This document shows, piece after piece, positions 18,327 through 26,913 of a stretch of DNA of 64,000 nucleotides. Under the pieces are notes generated by a model. The model did no database searches. It was not told the origin of the DNA and was given only the letters and a program-made list of their open reading frames with translations. Source of the DNA: an uncultured Eubacteriales bacterium (lineage in GTDB: Bacteria > Bacillota > Clostridia > Lachnospirales > Cellulosilyticaceae); NCBI GenBank assembly GCA_900551325.1, contig URVM01000001.1, forward strand, positions 62,001-126,000, given 5' to 3'. The number at the start of each line of letters is the position of its first letter. The first letter of the stretch is position 1. Both the position numbers and the translations under genes were made by a program.

Positions 18327-18366
18327 AAGACAGTTCGAAAACCTCCTGTCTTAAAATAAAACTAGG
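18327..18366 (+). ncRNA. PreQ1-I riboswitch aptamer
   Basis: The stem AAGACAG/CTGTCTT closes a loop beginning TTCGAAAACCTC, followed by the A-rich tail AAAATAAAACTAGG, the H-type pseudoknot layout of preQ1-I. The tail ends four bases before the GGAG ribosome binding site (18371-18374) of queT. Ligand binding can therefore hide the site, giving translational control. The target gene (a queuosine-precursor transporter) agrees. Confidence 0.85.
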
Positions 18367-18381
18367 TAAAGGAGAATAATC

Positions 18382-18897
18382 ATGACAAAAAACTTTTCAA
18401 CAAAAAGGTTGGTAAAAGTGGCTCTTGTTGCTGCGCTTTATGCTGTACTTACAATTGCTCTTGCACCAATTAGCTATGGGAACTTACAGTTTAGAATTTC
18501 TGAACTTATGGTGCTGTTAGCTTTCTTTGATCCATTTTACATAGGAGGACTTACTTTAGGTTGCTTCGTTGCTAATCTACTTGGTCCAAATGGTATAATG
18601 GATGTAATCTTTGGTACTCTTGCTACCTTTATAAGCGTAACTGCTATTAGCTTTACAGCTAAATCTTTAAATGGTAGTAGACTAGGATTATGTATTGCTT
18701 CTATCTGGCCAACATTGTTTAATGGCCTAATCATTGGTTGGATGCTTAATTACTTGTTTAAGTTACCTCTTGCACTAACTATGTTAGAAGTAGGTTTTGG
18801 TGAATTTGTTGTGGTATCAATTGTAGGTGTACCTCTTTTCATATTTATTATGGAAAAGTATCCTCACTTGTTGTCTATTCATAAAAAATACTCATAA
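18382..18897 (+). CDS. queT: Queuosine precursor transporter QueT
   Basis: Membrane S-component-like importer for preQ0/preQ1 of the QueT (QrtT) family; these work with an ECF energising module. The 171 residues have about five hydrophobic helices. The N-terminal ALVAALYAVLTIALAPISYG and the QFRISELMVLLAFFDP segment, with conserved Arg and Glu, are family hallmarks. It is a single gene under a preQ1-I riboswitch, which independently supports the substrate. No queuosine synthesis gene is nearby, so the ECF module and Tgt must be elsewhere. Confidence 0.93.
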   Translation: MTKNFSTKRLVKVALVAALYAVLTIALAPISYGNLQFRISELMVLLAFFDPFYIGGLTLGCFVANLLGPNGIMDVIFGTLATFISVTAISFTAKSLNGSRLGLCIASIWPTLFNGLIIGWMLNYLFKLPLALTMLEVGFGEFVVVSIVGVPLFIFIMEKYPHLLSIHKKYS

Positions 18898-18908
18898 GTA
18901 AAAATTTA

Positions 18909-18934
18909 AGGAGGCATGACTGCCTCCTTTTTAA
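18909..18934 (+). terminator. Terminator of queT
   Basis: A 9-bp GC-rich stem (18909-18917 with 18922-18930) with a 4-base loop is followed by a T run. Confidence 0.85.
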
Positions 18935-18937
18935 TAT

Positions 18938-19789
18938 TTAAACTGCTATTTGACTTTTTAAATAGATTTTTAATTGTTCTACACGATTGGATTTTACTTT
19001 TGCAACTTCAAAAATTATATTTTTATAAGTAACTGAGATACTTTGCTTTGGAATCCATCCTATTAAATGTACAACAAAGCCACCTATAGTATCAAAATGC
19101 TCACATTCAATATCTAGACCTAATTTCTTATTTACATCCTCAATATGAGCGAGTCCATCTACTAAATACGTATGCTCATCTAATTTAGCAATTTCTTCAT
19201 GAGTTTGATGCTCATCTAATAGGTCTCCAACAATTTGGCTTACAATATCTTCTATTGTAATAACTCCTTTAAAATCTCCATACTCATCTAAAACAATTGC
19301 CATATGATTTTTAGTTCTTTGAAGTTCTTTAAATAAAGTTGCAACACTCTTAGTTTCTGGCACATAGTACGCAGGTCTTATTAACTCTTCTATATTTACT
19401 GCTTCTATACCACACTTTAGTGCTGTTTCATAAAGTTCCTTTGCGTATAGGATACCAACAACATTATGTGGTTCATCTCTATATACTGGAATACGTGAGA
19501 AGTTGTGTGCCATAATTTGATCTAGAATAGCTTTACTATTCTTTCTTAAATCAATACTACACACTGTAGCTCTAGGAGTCATAATCTCTATAGCAGTCTT
19601 ATCATCAAATGAAAATATACTATATAACATTTCTTTTGCTATGTGATCAATAACACCTTTTTCGTTACCTTCATCTATAAGTGTTTTTATATCTTCTTCT
19701 GAAACTTGCTTTTTAAGTTTCTTGTTCTTAAAAACCCTTAAACCTTGTACCCATTTAAAAATATGCCCAGGCCTCGGCTGGTCATCCAC
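18938..19789 (-). CDS. CorC/TlyC-like CBS-pair protein, soluble form
   Basis: Cytosolic protein with two CBS domains (~70-190; EIMTPRATVCSIDLRKNS and HMAIVLDEYGDFKGVITIED) and a C-terminal CorC_HlyC domain (~200-280). It lacks the N-terminal DUF21 membrane domain found in most CNNM/HlyC proteins, so it resembles E. coli CorC (YbeX). CBS pairs bind adenine nucleotides, and the family is linked to Mg/Co efflux or ribosome-related phenotypes; the hemolysin label is historical. The start is GTG at 19789 with AAAGGGGG upstream. The next gene on the far side is a HAD phosphatase; no operon logic is evident. Confidence 0.85.
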   Translation of the reverse strand: MDDQPRPGHIFKWVQGLRVFKNKKLKKQVSEEDIKTLIDEGNEKGVIDHIAKEMLYSIFSFDDKTAIEIMTPRATVCSIDLRKNSKAILDQIMAHNFSRIPVYRDEPHNVVGILYAKELYETALKCGIEAVNIEELIRPAYYVPETKSVATLFKELQRTKNHMAIVLDEYGDFKGVITIEDIVSQIVGDLLDEHQTHEEIAKLDEHTYLVDGLAHIEDVNKKLGLDIECEHFDTIGGFVVHLIGWIPKQSISVTYKNIIFEVAKVKSNRVEQLKIYLKSQIAV

Positions 19790-19840
19790 AGTAATTCCCC
19801 CTTTAAATAAATCCTATATACTTTATACATATGCTAAATT

Positions 19841-20668
19841 TTAATTTTTTTGCCAGTTTGCTTCAATAAATCTTGCAACACCAGACTCATTATGATGTCC
19901 TATTACAGCTGTACTTAATTCTTTTATTTTTTCAACTGCATTTTCTACAGCATAGCCCTCATCAGCTAATTCAAACATTTCTACATCATTATAGTTATCA
20001 CCAAAACAAATAATTTTATCATATCCATAATTTTTCTTTAGTGTTTTGATACCTTGTGCTTTTGAAACACAGTAACTATATATCTCTAAGTAATATATAT
20101 CTTTTTCATAAATATCTTCATAATATGCTTGGTTAATAGCTTTATATTCCTTTAAAGTATCATATATTTCTTGAATTTCTTCTTTATTTCCCATCATAAT
20201 AAAGTATAAGACTTTATCTTTGTGAGGAACTTCTTCTTGCTTAAATACTTTTCTTGGATTGTTTTGTCTTTCCTCATAAAAAGACTTTTCTACAGATAAA
20301 CTTAGCTCTGTATGATACGCTATAAGTTGATTATCTTCAATACAATAAGTAAAAGCTGATTTACCTTTATCTTTTAATACCTTTTGAACAACATTGGTCA
20401 TTTCTACACCTAAGTAGTTAACCTGTTCATAGGTTCTAGTTTCCATATTATAAATAGCAGCACCATTCATAACTACTATTGGCGCACTTATATGCACACC
20501 CTCTAATAAATCTACAACAGTAGCAGGGGTACGTGCTGTAGCTATACTAAATTGAAGTCCTTGTGAAGTCACATCATTTAAAACCTTTTTAGTATACTCA
20601 TTAACTTGTTTATCTTTATTTAAAAGTGTTCCGTCTAAATCGGAAATCCATAATGTTTTTGTATTCAT
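19841..20668 (-). CDS. HAD superfamily Cof-type phosphatase
   Basis: Haloacid-dehalogenase phosphatase of the Cof/IIB subgroup, acting on sugar phosphates, nucleotides or flavin phosphates. Motif I is WISDLDGTLLN, motif II TARTPA, motif III lysine in SKAQGIKTLKK, and motif IV is IICFGDNYNDVEMFE. The cap lies between residues ~85 and 190. The open frame extends 30 codons further up, but GGAGG stands five bases before the Met at 20668, so that is the start and the protein has 275 residues. It is divergent from the CDF transporter gene, with about 120 bp between them. Confidence 0.87.
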   Translation of the reverse strand: MNTKTLWISDLDGTLLNKDKQVNEYTKKVLNDVTSQGLQFSIATARTPATVVDLLEGVHISAPIVVMNGAAIYNMETRTYEQVNYLGVEMTNVVQKVLKDKGKSAFTYCIEDNQLIAYHTELSLSVEKSFYEERQNNPRKVFKQEEVPHKDKVLYFIMMGNKEEIQEIYDTLKEYKAINQAYYEDIYEKDIYYLEIYSYCVSKAQGIKTLKKNYGYDKIICFGDNYNDVEMFELADEGYAVENAVEKIKELSTAVIGHHNESGVARFIEANWQKN

Positions 20669-20790
20669 AAAGCCTCCTTTATATTGTCTTATTTTATTAT
20701 AACAGATTTTTAGGCTATAGTGACTGGTATTTGCATACAATAATGATACATGATACACTAAATAATATCTTTTTATGTTGGAGGTTTCCT

Positions 20791-21981
20791 ATGACCCAAT
20801 TACTTATTAAAACTTTTATAAAAAATTATTCAGATATATCCAATCCATTCGTTCGTCAAAAATATGGATTACTAGGTAGCTTTGTAGGTATTGGTTGCAA
20901 TGTTTTTTTATTCATTAGTAAATTAATCATTGGTTTACTTTCTTCAAGTGTATCTATTATGGCTGACTCGGTAAATAATCTATCTGATGCTGCTTCATCT
21001 ATTATTACTCTTATTGGTTTTAAGATTTCTTCTAAACCAGCAGATGAAGATCATCCTTTTGGCCACGAACGTGTTGAATATATTGCAGGACTCATTATCT
21101 CCTTCTTTATTATCTTTTTAGGTATTCAGCTAGGCCTTTCCTCTATAGGTAAAATCTTTTCACCTGAACCTATGAGTATTTCCCTAGTTACTATTATTGT
21201 TCTTATCCTTTCTATTTTAGTTAAACTTTGGATGAGTTTCTTTAATCGTTACTTAGGGGAGCAAATTAATTCTACAACTCTAAAAGCTACAGCTACTGAT
21301 AGCTTAAATGATGTTATTTCTACAAGTAGTGTTCTATTATCTGTATGTATCTTCTACTTCACTTCCTTTAACCTAGATGGCTTCATTGGAGTTGTTGTAG
21401 CTGGATTCATTATTTATTCAGGTATTGATGTAATCCGTGATACAGTTAGCCCACTACTTGGAGAAGCACCTACTATAGAACTAGTAGAAAGTATTGAACA
21501 AAAACTTGCTAGCTATGAAGGTGTTATTGGCTTTCATGATTTAATGGTACATAACTATGGACCTAATCGTTGTTTTGCTTCTGTCCATGTAGAAGTATCT
21601 GCTTCAGAAGATATTCTTGTAAGTCATGACCTTATTGATAATATTGAAAGAGACTTTGCTTTTGATCTAGGTATACATCTTGTTATTCACTTAGATCCTA
21701 TTATTCAAGAAGACGCCCTCACAAATAGTCTTCATGAAATTGTTTTAAACTGTATTAATCAAATAGATCCTCATCTCTCTATTCATGATTTCAGAGCAGT
21801 TCAAGGTGTTACACATACTAATCTTATTTTTGATGTAAGTGTACCTCATCAGTTCAAAAAAAGTGATAAAGAGCTTGCTTATCTTATTAATCAGTCCATT
21901 AAACAATACGATCAGTCATTCCACTGCGTTATAACTGTAGACCGTAGTTATCTTTCAACTAAAATAAACACCACAAAGTAA
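20791..21981 (+). CDS. Cation diffusion facilitator (CDF) family exporter
   Basis: Secondary exporter of Zn, Mn, Fe or Co in exchange for protons. Chosen start 20791 (TTGGAGG eight bases upstream) gives 396 residues; an upstream ATG at 20731 in the same frame has no ribosome binding site. Six membrane helices span residues ~30-215. The site-A motif MADSVNNLSDAASS has N and D where Zn-type proteins have H/D, a pattern often seen in Mn- or Fe-type members, and HPFGHERVEY follows. The long cytosolic tail has two ferredoxin-like repeats. The metal is undecided. The gene ends inside a palindromic terminator shared with the facing gene. Confidence 0.88.
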   Translation: MTQLLIKTFIKNYSDISNPFVRQKYGLLGSFVGIGCNVFLFISKLIIGLLSSSVSIMADSVNNLSDAASSIITLIGFKISSKPADEDHPFGHERVEYIAGLIISFFIIFLGIQLGLSSIGKIFSPEPMSISLVTIIVLILSILVKLWMSFFNRYLGEQINSTTLKATATDSLNDVISTSSVLLSVCIFYFTSFNLDGFIGVVVAGFIIYSGIDVIRDTVSPLLGEAPTIELVESIEQKLASYEGVIGFHDLMVHNYGPNRCFASVHVEVSASEDILVSHDLIDNIERDFAFDLGIHLVIHLDPIIQEDALTNSLHEIVLNCINQIDPHLSIHDFRAVQGVTHTNLIFDVSVPHQFKKSDKELAYLINQSIKQYDQSFHCVITVDRSYLSTKINTTK

Positions 21982-21996
21982 TTACTTTGTGGTGTT
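21967..21996. terminator. Palindromic bidirectional terminator containing both stop codons
   Basis: A perfect 15+15-bp palindrome is centred exactly on the junction of the CDF stop (TAA, 21979-21981) and the facing gene's stop (21982-21984). Confidence 0.8.
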
Positions 21997-22419
21997 TTCT
22001 TTTTTATTAGAAGCAGAAGCATTACAATGACAAGGAAGAACCTCTATTTCAAAAAGAACCCGTTTTCTACTACCTAACATACGCCTTTTATCCATATAAT
22101 CAGCTATCACCTTATATTTTCCTGCCTTATTAGCTTGAATGATCCATACATGTTGATTATCTTTGTTTCCCATATCTTCTATAATTTCAATATCTTGTGG
22201 AACTATTAATCTCCACACAAATCTACTATTTGTTTGTTCATGCAATTGAATTTTCATACTTTGACCTACTGTAGCTTGATTATAGCCTGGTAAAAGTTCA
22301 TATTTTACTTCCTCTACTTTATCCTCTGCTTTTCTAAATCCACTTAGTTGTTCTTCAGATTGATTAAGAAGAGAAAAGAGTGTCCATGCCGCTAGTGCTG
22401 TGTGAATTTGAGTATTCAT
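21982..22419 (-). CDS. Small protein with chagasin/I42-like features
   Basis: Uncharacterised. The true start is probably the Met at 22419, with AGGAGG ten bases upstream (145 residues); a longer reading to 22446 lacks a site. After a short hydrophobic N-terminus without a clean signal peptide, residues ~50-130 follow the pattern of chagasin-like (I42) protease inhibitors or an Ig-like fold: VGQSMKIQLHEQTNSRFVW, an acidic turn, then VWIIQANKAGKYKVIADY and FEIEV. The canonical NPTTGY loop is not present (QTNSRFVW instead). It ends CHCNASASNKK. It may be a secreted or envelope adaptor, but its function is not known. Confidence 0.55.
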   Translation of the reverse strand: MNTQIHTALAAWTLFSLLNQSEEQLSGFRKAEDKVEEVKYELLPGYNQATVGQSMKIQLHEQTNSRFVWRLIVPQDIEIIEDMGNKDNQHVWIIQANKAGKYKVIADYMDKRRMLGSRKRVLFEIEVLPCHCNASASNKKENTTK

Positions 22420-22520
22420 AGTAAGTAACCTCCTAAGCTTAGGCAAAATTCGTGTTACCTATACTATCCTATTCACTCTATAGTATTTTTGTTATTGTTT
22501 CTCCCTAACTTTCCTATATA

Positions 22521-22560
22521 CAAAAAAACAGAGTTTTATGTCTTTCACATAAAACTCTGT
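22521..22560 (-). terminator. Terminator of abgT
   Basis: A perfect 14-bp stem (22528-22541 with 22547-22560) is followed by a T7 tract on the minus strand, 12 bases past the abgT stop. Confidence 0.88.
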
Positions 22561-22571
22561 TCTTTTATCTA

Positions 22572-24110
22572 TTAGAATCCAAGTGGTATACCAAAACTAA
22601 AGAATCCTATAAGAAGTGCTGTCCATACAATTAAGAATGAAATAGAGTATGGTAACATTAATGCAATCATATCTCCAATAGTATATTCTGGTTTGTATTT
22701 TCTCATAAACACAAGTACAATTCCAGCATAGGACATAAGTGGTGTAATAATATTTGTAGATGAGTCTGCAACTCTAAATGCTGCAGCGACAATATCTGGT
22801 GTCATACCTGAATGTACTTGATATAACATTGGTACGAAGATTGGCCCAAGAAGTAGCCATTTTGATGATAAACCACCTACAAAGAGATTAATAATTGATG
22901 TTGTAATAATAAATCCAATAATAAGTAAAATTGGAGAATTCTCAAGCCCCATTGATTGAAGCGCTTCGGCACCAAGAACTGTAATATATGTTCCTAAGTT
23001 TGAGTTACTTAATAGTGCTAAGAAGTTGTATGAAACAAATGTTAAAACAAGTACATAACCCATACTACCCATTTGTTTTGCCATTGCTTTAATAACATCT
23101 TGAGAAGATTTAAACATTCCAACTTTATAGCCATAGAATAAACCTGGTACAAAGAATACAAATGTAATAATTAAAATAATATTGTTCATAAATGGTGTAA
23201 CCTTTGTTCCTTCTTCTGTTACATAAGATGCTAAAGGACCAAATCCCATAAATGCTACAATAGCACATGCTAATACTAATCCAAGTCCAGCAAATTTTAA
23301 CGCTTTATTTTCTTCTGGTTTAATTGTAAAATCGCTTAAATCAATATCTTCTGGAAGTACATAATCTTGTTTTTCAAGTTTTGGTTTAACAAATTTAATT
23401 GTTACAAAGGCACCTACAATAGAAAGCACAATTGTTGATGCTGCTATAAAGAAATAATGCATTGTTGGCGCATTAAGTGTTTGTCCTAATGCATTAGCAA
23501 AAGGTACCCCTTGACTCTCAGCAAAAATCTGAGCATTTTTACCAATTATAATATCACTTGGTGTAGCTGGAATAAGGTTTGCACTAAATCCTGCTGAAAC
23601 GCCTGCAAAAGCTGCAGCCATACCAATAAGTGGATTTTTCTTAAGACCAGCATAAAGTAATCCTGCTAAAGGAATAAGAATAATATAACCTGCATCTGAT
23701 GCAATACTACTCATAATCCCTAAGAATACTAACACAAGTGGTAAGAATTTATCTGATACTTTTAGTCCTACCTTTTTGATTAATGCTGTAAGTAGACCTG
23801 ACTCTTCTGCAATCCCTACACCTAACATAACAATTAAAATAGTTCCAAGTACTCCTCCACCATAACCTAACCAGTTTGTAAGTAATGCATTATCAAAAAT
23901 CCATCTAATATTTTCCGCGGTGAACATATTTTTAATTTCATTAACAACATTTCCACCATCTGCGCCCATAGTTTCAAATGTCTTTCCACCTAATATAAGT
24001 GTAAATAACATTGTAATCACATAGAGCCCCACAAAGATAATAACTGGGTCCGGAATTTTTTTACCTATTTTTTCTATAAAAGACGTACCTGATTTATTTT
24101 TTTTCTTCAT
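22572..24110 (-). CDS. abgT: AbgT family transporter
   Basis: Membrane transporter of the AbgT family (p-aminobenzoyl-glutamate uptake in E. coli, sulfonamide export in some members). Start 24110 has TAGGAGG seven bases upstream and gives 512 residues, against about 510 for AbgT; a longer frame to 24158 has no site. The N-terminal FIEKIGKKIPDPVIIF is diagnostic. There are eight or more helices with two re-entrant hairpins, one near the NLIPATPSDIIIG segment. It is a single gene with a long AT-rich leader. A TTGACA at 24161-24166 (minus strand) pairs with a poor -10. Confidence 0.88.
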   Translation of the reverse strand: MKKKNKSGTSFIEKIGKKIPDPVIIFVGLYVITMLFTLILGGKTFETMGADGGNVVNEIKNMFTAENIRWIFDNALLTNWLGYGGGVLGTILIVMLGVGIAEESGLLTALIKKVGLKVSDKFLPLVLVFLGIMSSIASDAGYIILIPLAGLLYAGLKKNPLIGMAAAFAGVSAGFSANLIPATPSDIIIGKNAQIFAESQGVPFANALGQTLNAPTMHYFFIAASTIVLSIVGAFVTIKFVKPKLEKQDYVLPEDIDLSDFTIKPEENKALKFAGLGLVLACAIVAFMGFGPLASYVTEEGTKVTPFMNNIILIITFVFFVPGLFYGYKVGMFKSSQDVIKAMAKQMGSMGYVLVLTFVSYNFLALLSNSNLGTYITVLGAEALQSMGLENSPILLIIGFIITTSIINLFVGGLSSKWLLLGPIFVPMLYQVHSGMTPDIVAAAFRVADSSTNIITPLMSYAGIVLVFMRKYKPEYTIGDMIALMLPYSISFLIVWTALLIGFFSFGIPLGF

Positions 24111-24390
24111 CGCCTTCCTCCTATTTATCCAAGCTGCCTTATCTGCTTTCCGTAACATTATGTCAACTTTTTAATGAGTTTATGATAACATCCTTCCTGC
24201 AAGTTGTAAAGTCCTTTTGTTCATTTGTTTATTATAATCTTTTCGATTCTTTCCCTATTTATTATTATATTTTCCTTTTATAATCTTTATTTTTAAATTT
24301 AAAATATTAAAGTTCACTTTCAAATTCTCCTTAATTTACAAGGATTTCATTTAAACTATCAAATTATAATTATAACTATTTATTTATAAA

Positions 24391-24424
24391 CAAAAAAAAT
24401 AAGCTCTTATGAAAAAGAGCTTAT
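24391..24424 (-). terminator. Terminator downstream of degV (first copy)
   Basis: A 10-bp stem (24399-24408 with 24415-24424) is followed by T8 on the minus strand, about 100 bases after the degV stop. The 266-bp stretch 24111-24376 holds nothing else I can name. Confidence 0.75.
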
Positions 24425-24449
24425 ACTGGTAATAATTAACTATATGAAT

Positions 24450-24521
24450 CTATGGATTTTCTATTTTTGCAAGTTTATTCTTCATCTCTTGCAACATATC
24501 TTTCTTTTTTTCAAATTTCAC
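24450..24521 (-). other. In-frame open stretch just after degV stop
   Basis: Immediately after the degV TAA the same frame stays open for 24 sense codons and then stops. It could be read as a 23-residue peptide from GTG at 24521 (KFEKKKDMLQEMKNKLAKIE..., charged and helical). No good ribosome binding site is seen. It may be a relic of a longer C-terminus, a readthrough tail or chance. Confidence 0.2.
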
Positions 24522-24524
24522 AAC

Positions 24525-25391
24525 TTATCTGCCATTACCTAAAAAAAGAACCCCTAAAGCATTAGGTCCTACATGAGTACCTATTACACTTCCCATTGTA
24601 TTAATAATAACCTCTTTTACACCTAATTCTTCTATTAACATATTCTTTAGCTTATTAGCAGCAGTTAAATCATCTCCATGCCCAATAAATACCCTTTGTT
24701 CTTTAAGATTAAGACTTTTTTCTTTTACTTCATTGACTAGGTATTTATAAACTGCCTTTGTTCCTTTTAATTTAGGTCCTTGTACCACATAGCCTTCATC
24801 ATCTAATTTAACACTTGGCTTAATATTTAAAAGGGTTCCTACAGCCGAAGTAGTACTCGATATACGTCCCCCTCTTTTTAAAAAACTTAAATCATCTACT
24901 ACAATAGCATGTACTACATTTTTCAGGTTGTCCATAATCCATTCTACTACTTCTTCTTTAGAACAACCTGCTTTAATCTTTTCATTTGCCTTATATACAA
25001 GTGCTCCTTCACCTAAGGTAGCACTTTTTGAGTCAATAATTGTAATATCAGCCTCTGGATAGTGTTCAAGTATATTTTCTCTTGCCATAAGTGCACTATT
25101 TACTGTACCACTTAATACACTTGCCATTCCAATAAATATAATAGAATCCCCTGCCTTAACATATGGCACAAATAATTCCTCAAAAGTATGTACATTAACC
25201 TGTGAAGTGGAGGTTTTTTCTCCTTCTCGTAAAAGCTGATAAAATGTATCATATTTTATAGTCTGTCCTAAATCATCCTTATAAAACTCTCCTCTTATAT
25301 TTACCTCTAAAGAAGCTATATCTATCTTATTTTCCTTAATATAATTGTAAGGTAAATCACAAGATGAATCTGTTATTAATCTAATCTCCAT
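24525..25391 (-). CDS. DegV family fatty-acid-binding protein (first copy)
   Basis: Cytosolic DegV/FakB-type protein. The family binds a long-chain fatty acid and presents it to the kinase FakA. The 288 residues include ITDSSCDLP, the TSQVNVHTFEELF pocket loop, FIGMASVLSGTVNSA and the ending HVGPNALGVLFLGNGR. Like many clostridial DegV proteins it stands alone; no fakA is in the window. A second DegV protein is encoded at 33632-34492, so the organism probably has several acyl-chain specificities (inference). AGGGGGAATTATA lies before the ATG. Confidence 0.9.
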   Translation of the reverse strand: MEIRLITDSSCDLPYNYIKENKIDIASLEVNIRGEFYKDDLGQTIKYDTFYQLLREGEKTSTSQVNVHTFEELFVPYVKAGDSIIFIGMASVLSGTVNSALMARENILEHYPEADITIIDSKSATLGEGALVYKANEKIKAGCSKEEVVEWIMDNLKNVVHAIVVDDLSFLKRGGRISSTTSAVGTLLNIKPSVKLDDEGYVVQGPKLKGTKAVYKYLVNEVKEKSLNLKEQRVFIGHGDDLTAANKLKNMLIEELGVKEVIINTMGSVIGTHVGPNALGVLFLGNGR

Positions 25392-25500
25392 TATAATTCC
25401 CCCTATTATTACTATATCTCCCTAGTTGAAAGTAGTATATCATAATTTAATTTGGTATACAAATTATTTAATTCTAAAATATCTGCTATTTATATTTAAT

Positions 25501-25538
25501 AAAAAGGCTATAGATTATTAATAATCTATAGCCTTTTT
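25501..25538. terminator. Palindromic terminator after CBS-ACT gene
   Basis: A perfect 19+19-bp palindrome starts and ends in A5/T5 and abuts the stop of the CBS-ACT gene. Confidence 0.85.
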
Positions 25539-25539
25539 A

Positions 25540-26172
25540 TTAAATATCACATTCATCTACACGTCTTACTGTAAATCCACCTTCATTTAACGCTTGTACC
25601 AATGCTTTTATGTTCTTTGTATCTACACGTAAAATAATCTCTCTAAGATTCATTACTTCTAAATCAATTTCAGCAATACTAATAATATTTGCACCTTGTC
25701 TTGTAATAATATCTGTAAGTGTAGCAAGACGACCTTTTACATCACGAGTTGTAACTTCAATTCTAGTGTGTCCTACCCCTAATATTTTGTTAAAGGTTTT
25801 AAATATAGCTTTATGGGTTACGATACCTATAAACTCACCTTTTTCATTTTCTACAGCTACAAATTGGAGGTTATGGTTTGCTAAAATTTGTCCTGGTACC
25901 TCTACCAAGTCTCTTTCTTTTACGGCAGCAATTTTTGTTTTCATAAGTTCTGAAATAGGCCTCTTTAAAAATACTTCTTTTTCTTCAGGATTTTTAAAGT
26001 ACTCTTCAAATATGTATTTCTTTGAAATAACACCTACAAAATTTTTGCCTGTTACAACTGGTAGTGAGAGCAATTGATTGGTATCAATAAGATTAATAGC
26101 ATCTTCAATTGTTGCTCCTAAATCTACAACTGTAAGTTTTTCTACCGGTATCATAATATTTTTAACAAGCAT
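25540..26172 (-). CDS. CBS-pair plus ACT-domain protein (AcuB-like)
   Basis: Predicted cytosolic ligand sensor of 210 residues: CBS 1 (~5-60, MIPVEKLTVVDLGATIEDAI), CBS 2 (~72-130, LQFVAVENEKGEFIGIVTHK) and a C-terminal ACT domain (~138-205, RIEVTTRDVKGRLATLTDII). The same order occurs in AcuB of Bacillus, which modulates acetoin or acetyl-CoA synthetase metabolism, but there are no acu neighbours here. CBS pairs bind adenosine nucleotides and ACT binds amino acids. Its target is unknown. AGAGGAGGACTGACA precedes the ATG. Confidence 0.82.
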   Translation of the reverse strand: MLVKNIMIPVEKLTVVDLGATIEDAINLIDTNQLLSLPVVTGKNFVGVISKKYIFEEYFKNPEEKEVFLKRPISELMKTKIAAVKERDLVEVPGQILANHNLQFVAVENEKGEFIGIVTHKAIFKTFNKILGVGHTRIEVTTRDVKGRLATLTDIITRQGANIISIAEIDLEVMNLREIILRVDTKNIKALVQALNEGGFTVRRVDECDI

Positions 26173-26338
26173 TGTCAGTCCTCCTCTTTATTGTACTTTA
26201 ACTTAATTATACCATACCCCAATATATAATTCATCTATATACATATTTTATTTATTTTTTACTTTTATACTTAACTATTTACTATAGTTTGACTATTAAA
26301 TAATCATATGCTATTCTATAATTATATGGTAAATATTT

Positions 26339-26410
26339 GCTGGAGTAGCTCAGTCGGTAGAGCACATCACTCGTAATGATGAGGTCGTGAGTTCGATCCT
26401 CATCTCCAGC
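26339..26410 (+). tRNA. tRNA-Thr (CGT)
   Basis: The cloverleaf is complete: acceptor GCTGGAG/CTCCAGC, D arm GCTC/GAGC, anticodon stem CATCA/TGATG with loop CTCGTAA (anticodon CGT, reads ACG), and T arm GTGAG-TTCGATC-CTCAT. CCA is not encoded. Confidence 0.95.
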
Positions 26411-26417
26411 TTTTTGT

Positions 26418-26442
26418 AGCACCTTAATAAAAGGTGCTTTTA
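26418..26442 (+). terminator. Terminator of tRNA-Thr
   Basis: An 8-bp stem AGCACCTT/AAGGTGCT (26418-26425 with 26431-26438) is followed by TTTTAT. Confidence 0.8.
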
Positions 26443-26460
26443 TATTTCTCCAAAATCCTA

Positions 26461-26492
26461 AAAAGAGCTATTGCATTCGCAACAGCTCTTTT
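26461..26492. terminator. Second, bidirectional terminator hairpin
   Basis: A 14-bp stem (26461-26474 with 26479-26492, one mismatch) begins with A4 and ends with T4. It would also stop minus-strand transcripts arriving from the riboswitch region. Confidence 0.75.
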
Positions 26493-26713
26493 CTCTCATT
26501 ATTCCATTTATCATTTACCCGTTTTTAATATTATGTTGTTTAAAATATTTATCAATTTTAATATTCTATATTTAGTTAGTTGTCTTATTTTATTTTACTC
26601 AATATTTGCCTAAGGCTTTTTGATATTTGATATTTCATTTTGATATTTGACACATTATATGTGTATTTTTCTATATTTAGTGGAGAGGGTATCTAATATA
26701 TTACACCATTGTC

Positions 26714-26806
26714 ATGGCTGGGAAATTACATCTTAAACGTATTTTGGGGAATAACGTTAAAATATGTTTGGGGGAAATATTAAGACTTCTAAAAAATAGA
26801 ATATGA
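26714..26806 (+). other. Possible 30-codon small ORF
   Basis: ATG to TGA encodes a basic, amphipathic peptide (MAGKLHLKRILGNNVKICLG...). No ribosome binding site is evident and I do not recognise the peptide. It lies in the 679-bp gap 26411-27089, whose other contents are two terminators, a short run of TTGATATTT-like repeats (26619-26651) and, on the minus strand, a riboswitch with its promoter. Confidence 0.15.
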
Positions 26807-26913
26807 GTAAATTTTGCTATCCTCCTTCTTTGCAAATTTTACACAACCGATCAGGTATCAAACGGGCTTATTTGCACAAAAAAAACACCTGTAATAGCTT
26901 TTTAAAGCTAATT

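Noticed and set aside
19841..20758. Longer start for the HAD phosphatase (20758)
   Set aside because: The first 30 codons lack conservation and a ribosome binding site and run into the divergent promoter region; GGAGG fits 20668.
25610..26077. 155-codon plus-strand frame
   Set aside because: Antisense to the well-supported CBS-ACT gene; no ribosome binding site.
26173..26338. Riboswitch in front of the CBS-ACT gene
   Set aside because: The spacer is AT-rich without any aptamer landmarks; the c-di-GMP aptamer lies beyond a tRNA and two terminators, so it cannot reasonably control this gene.
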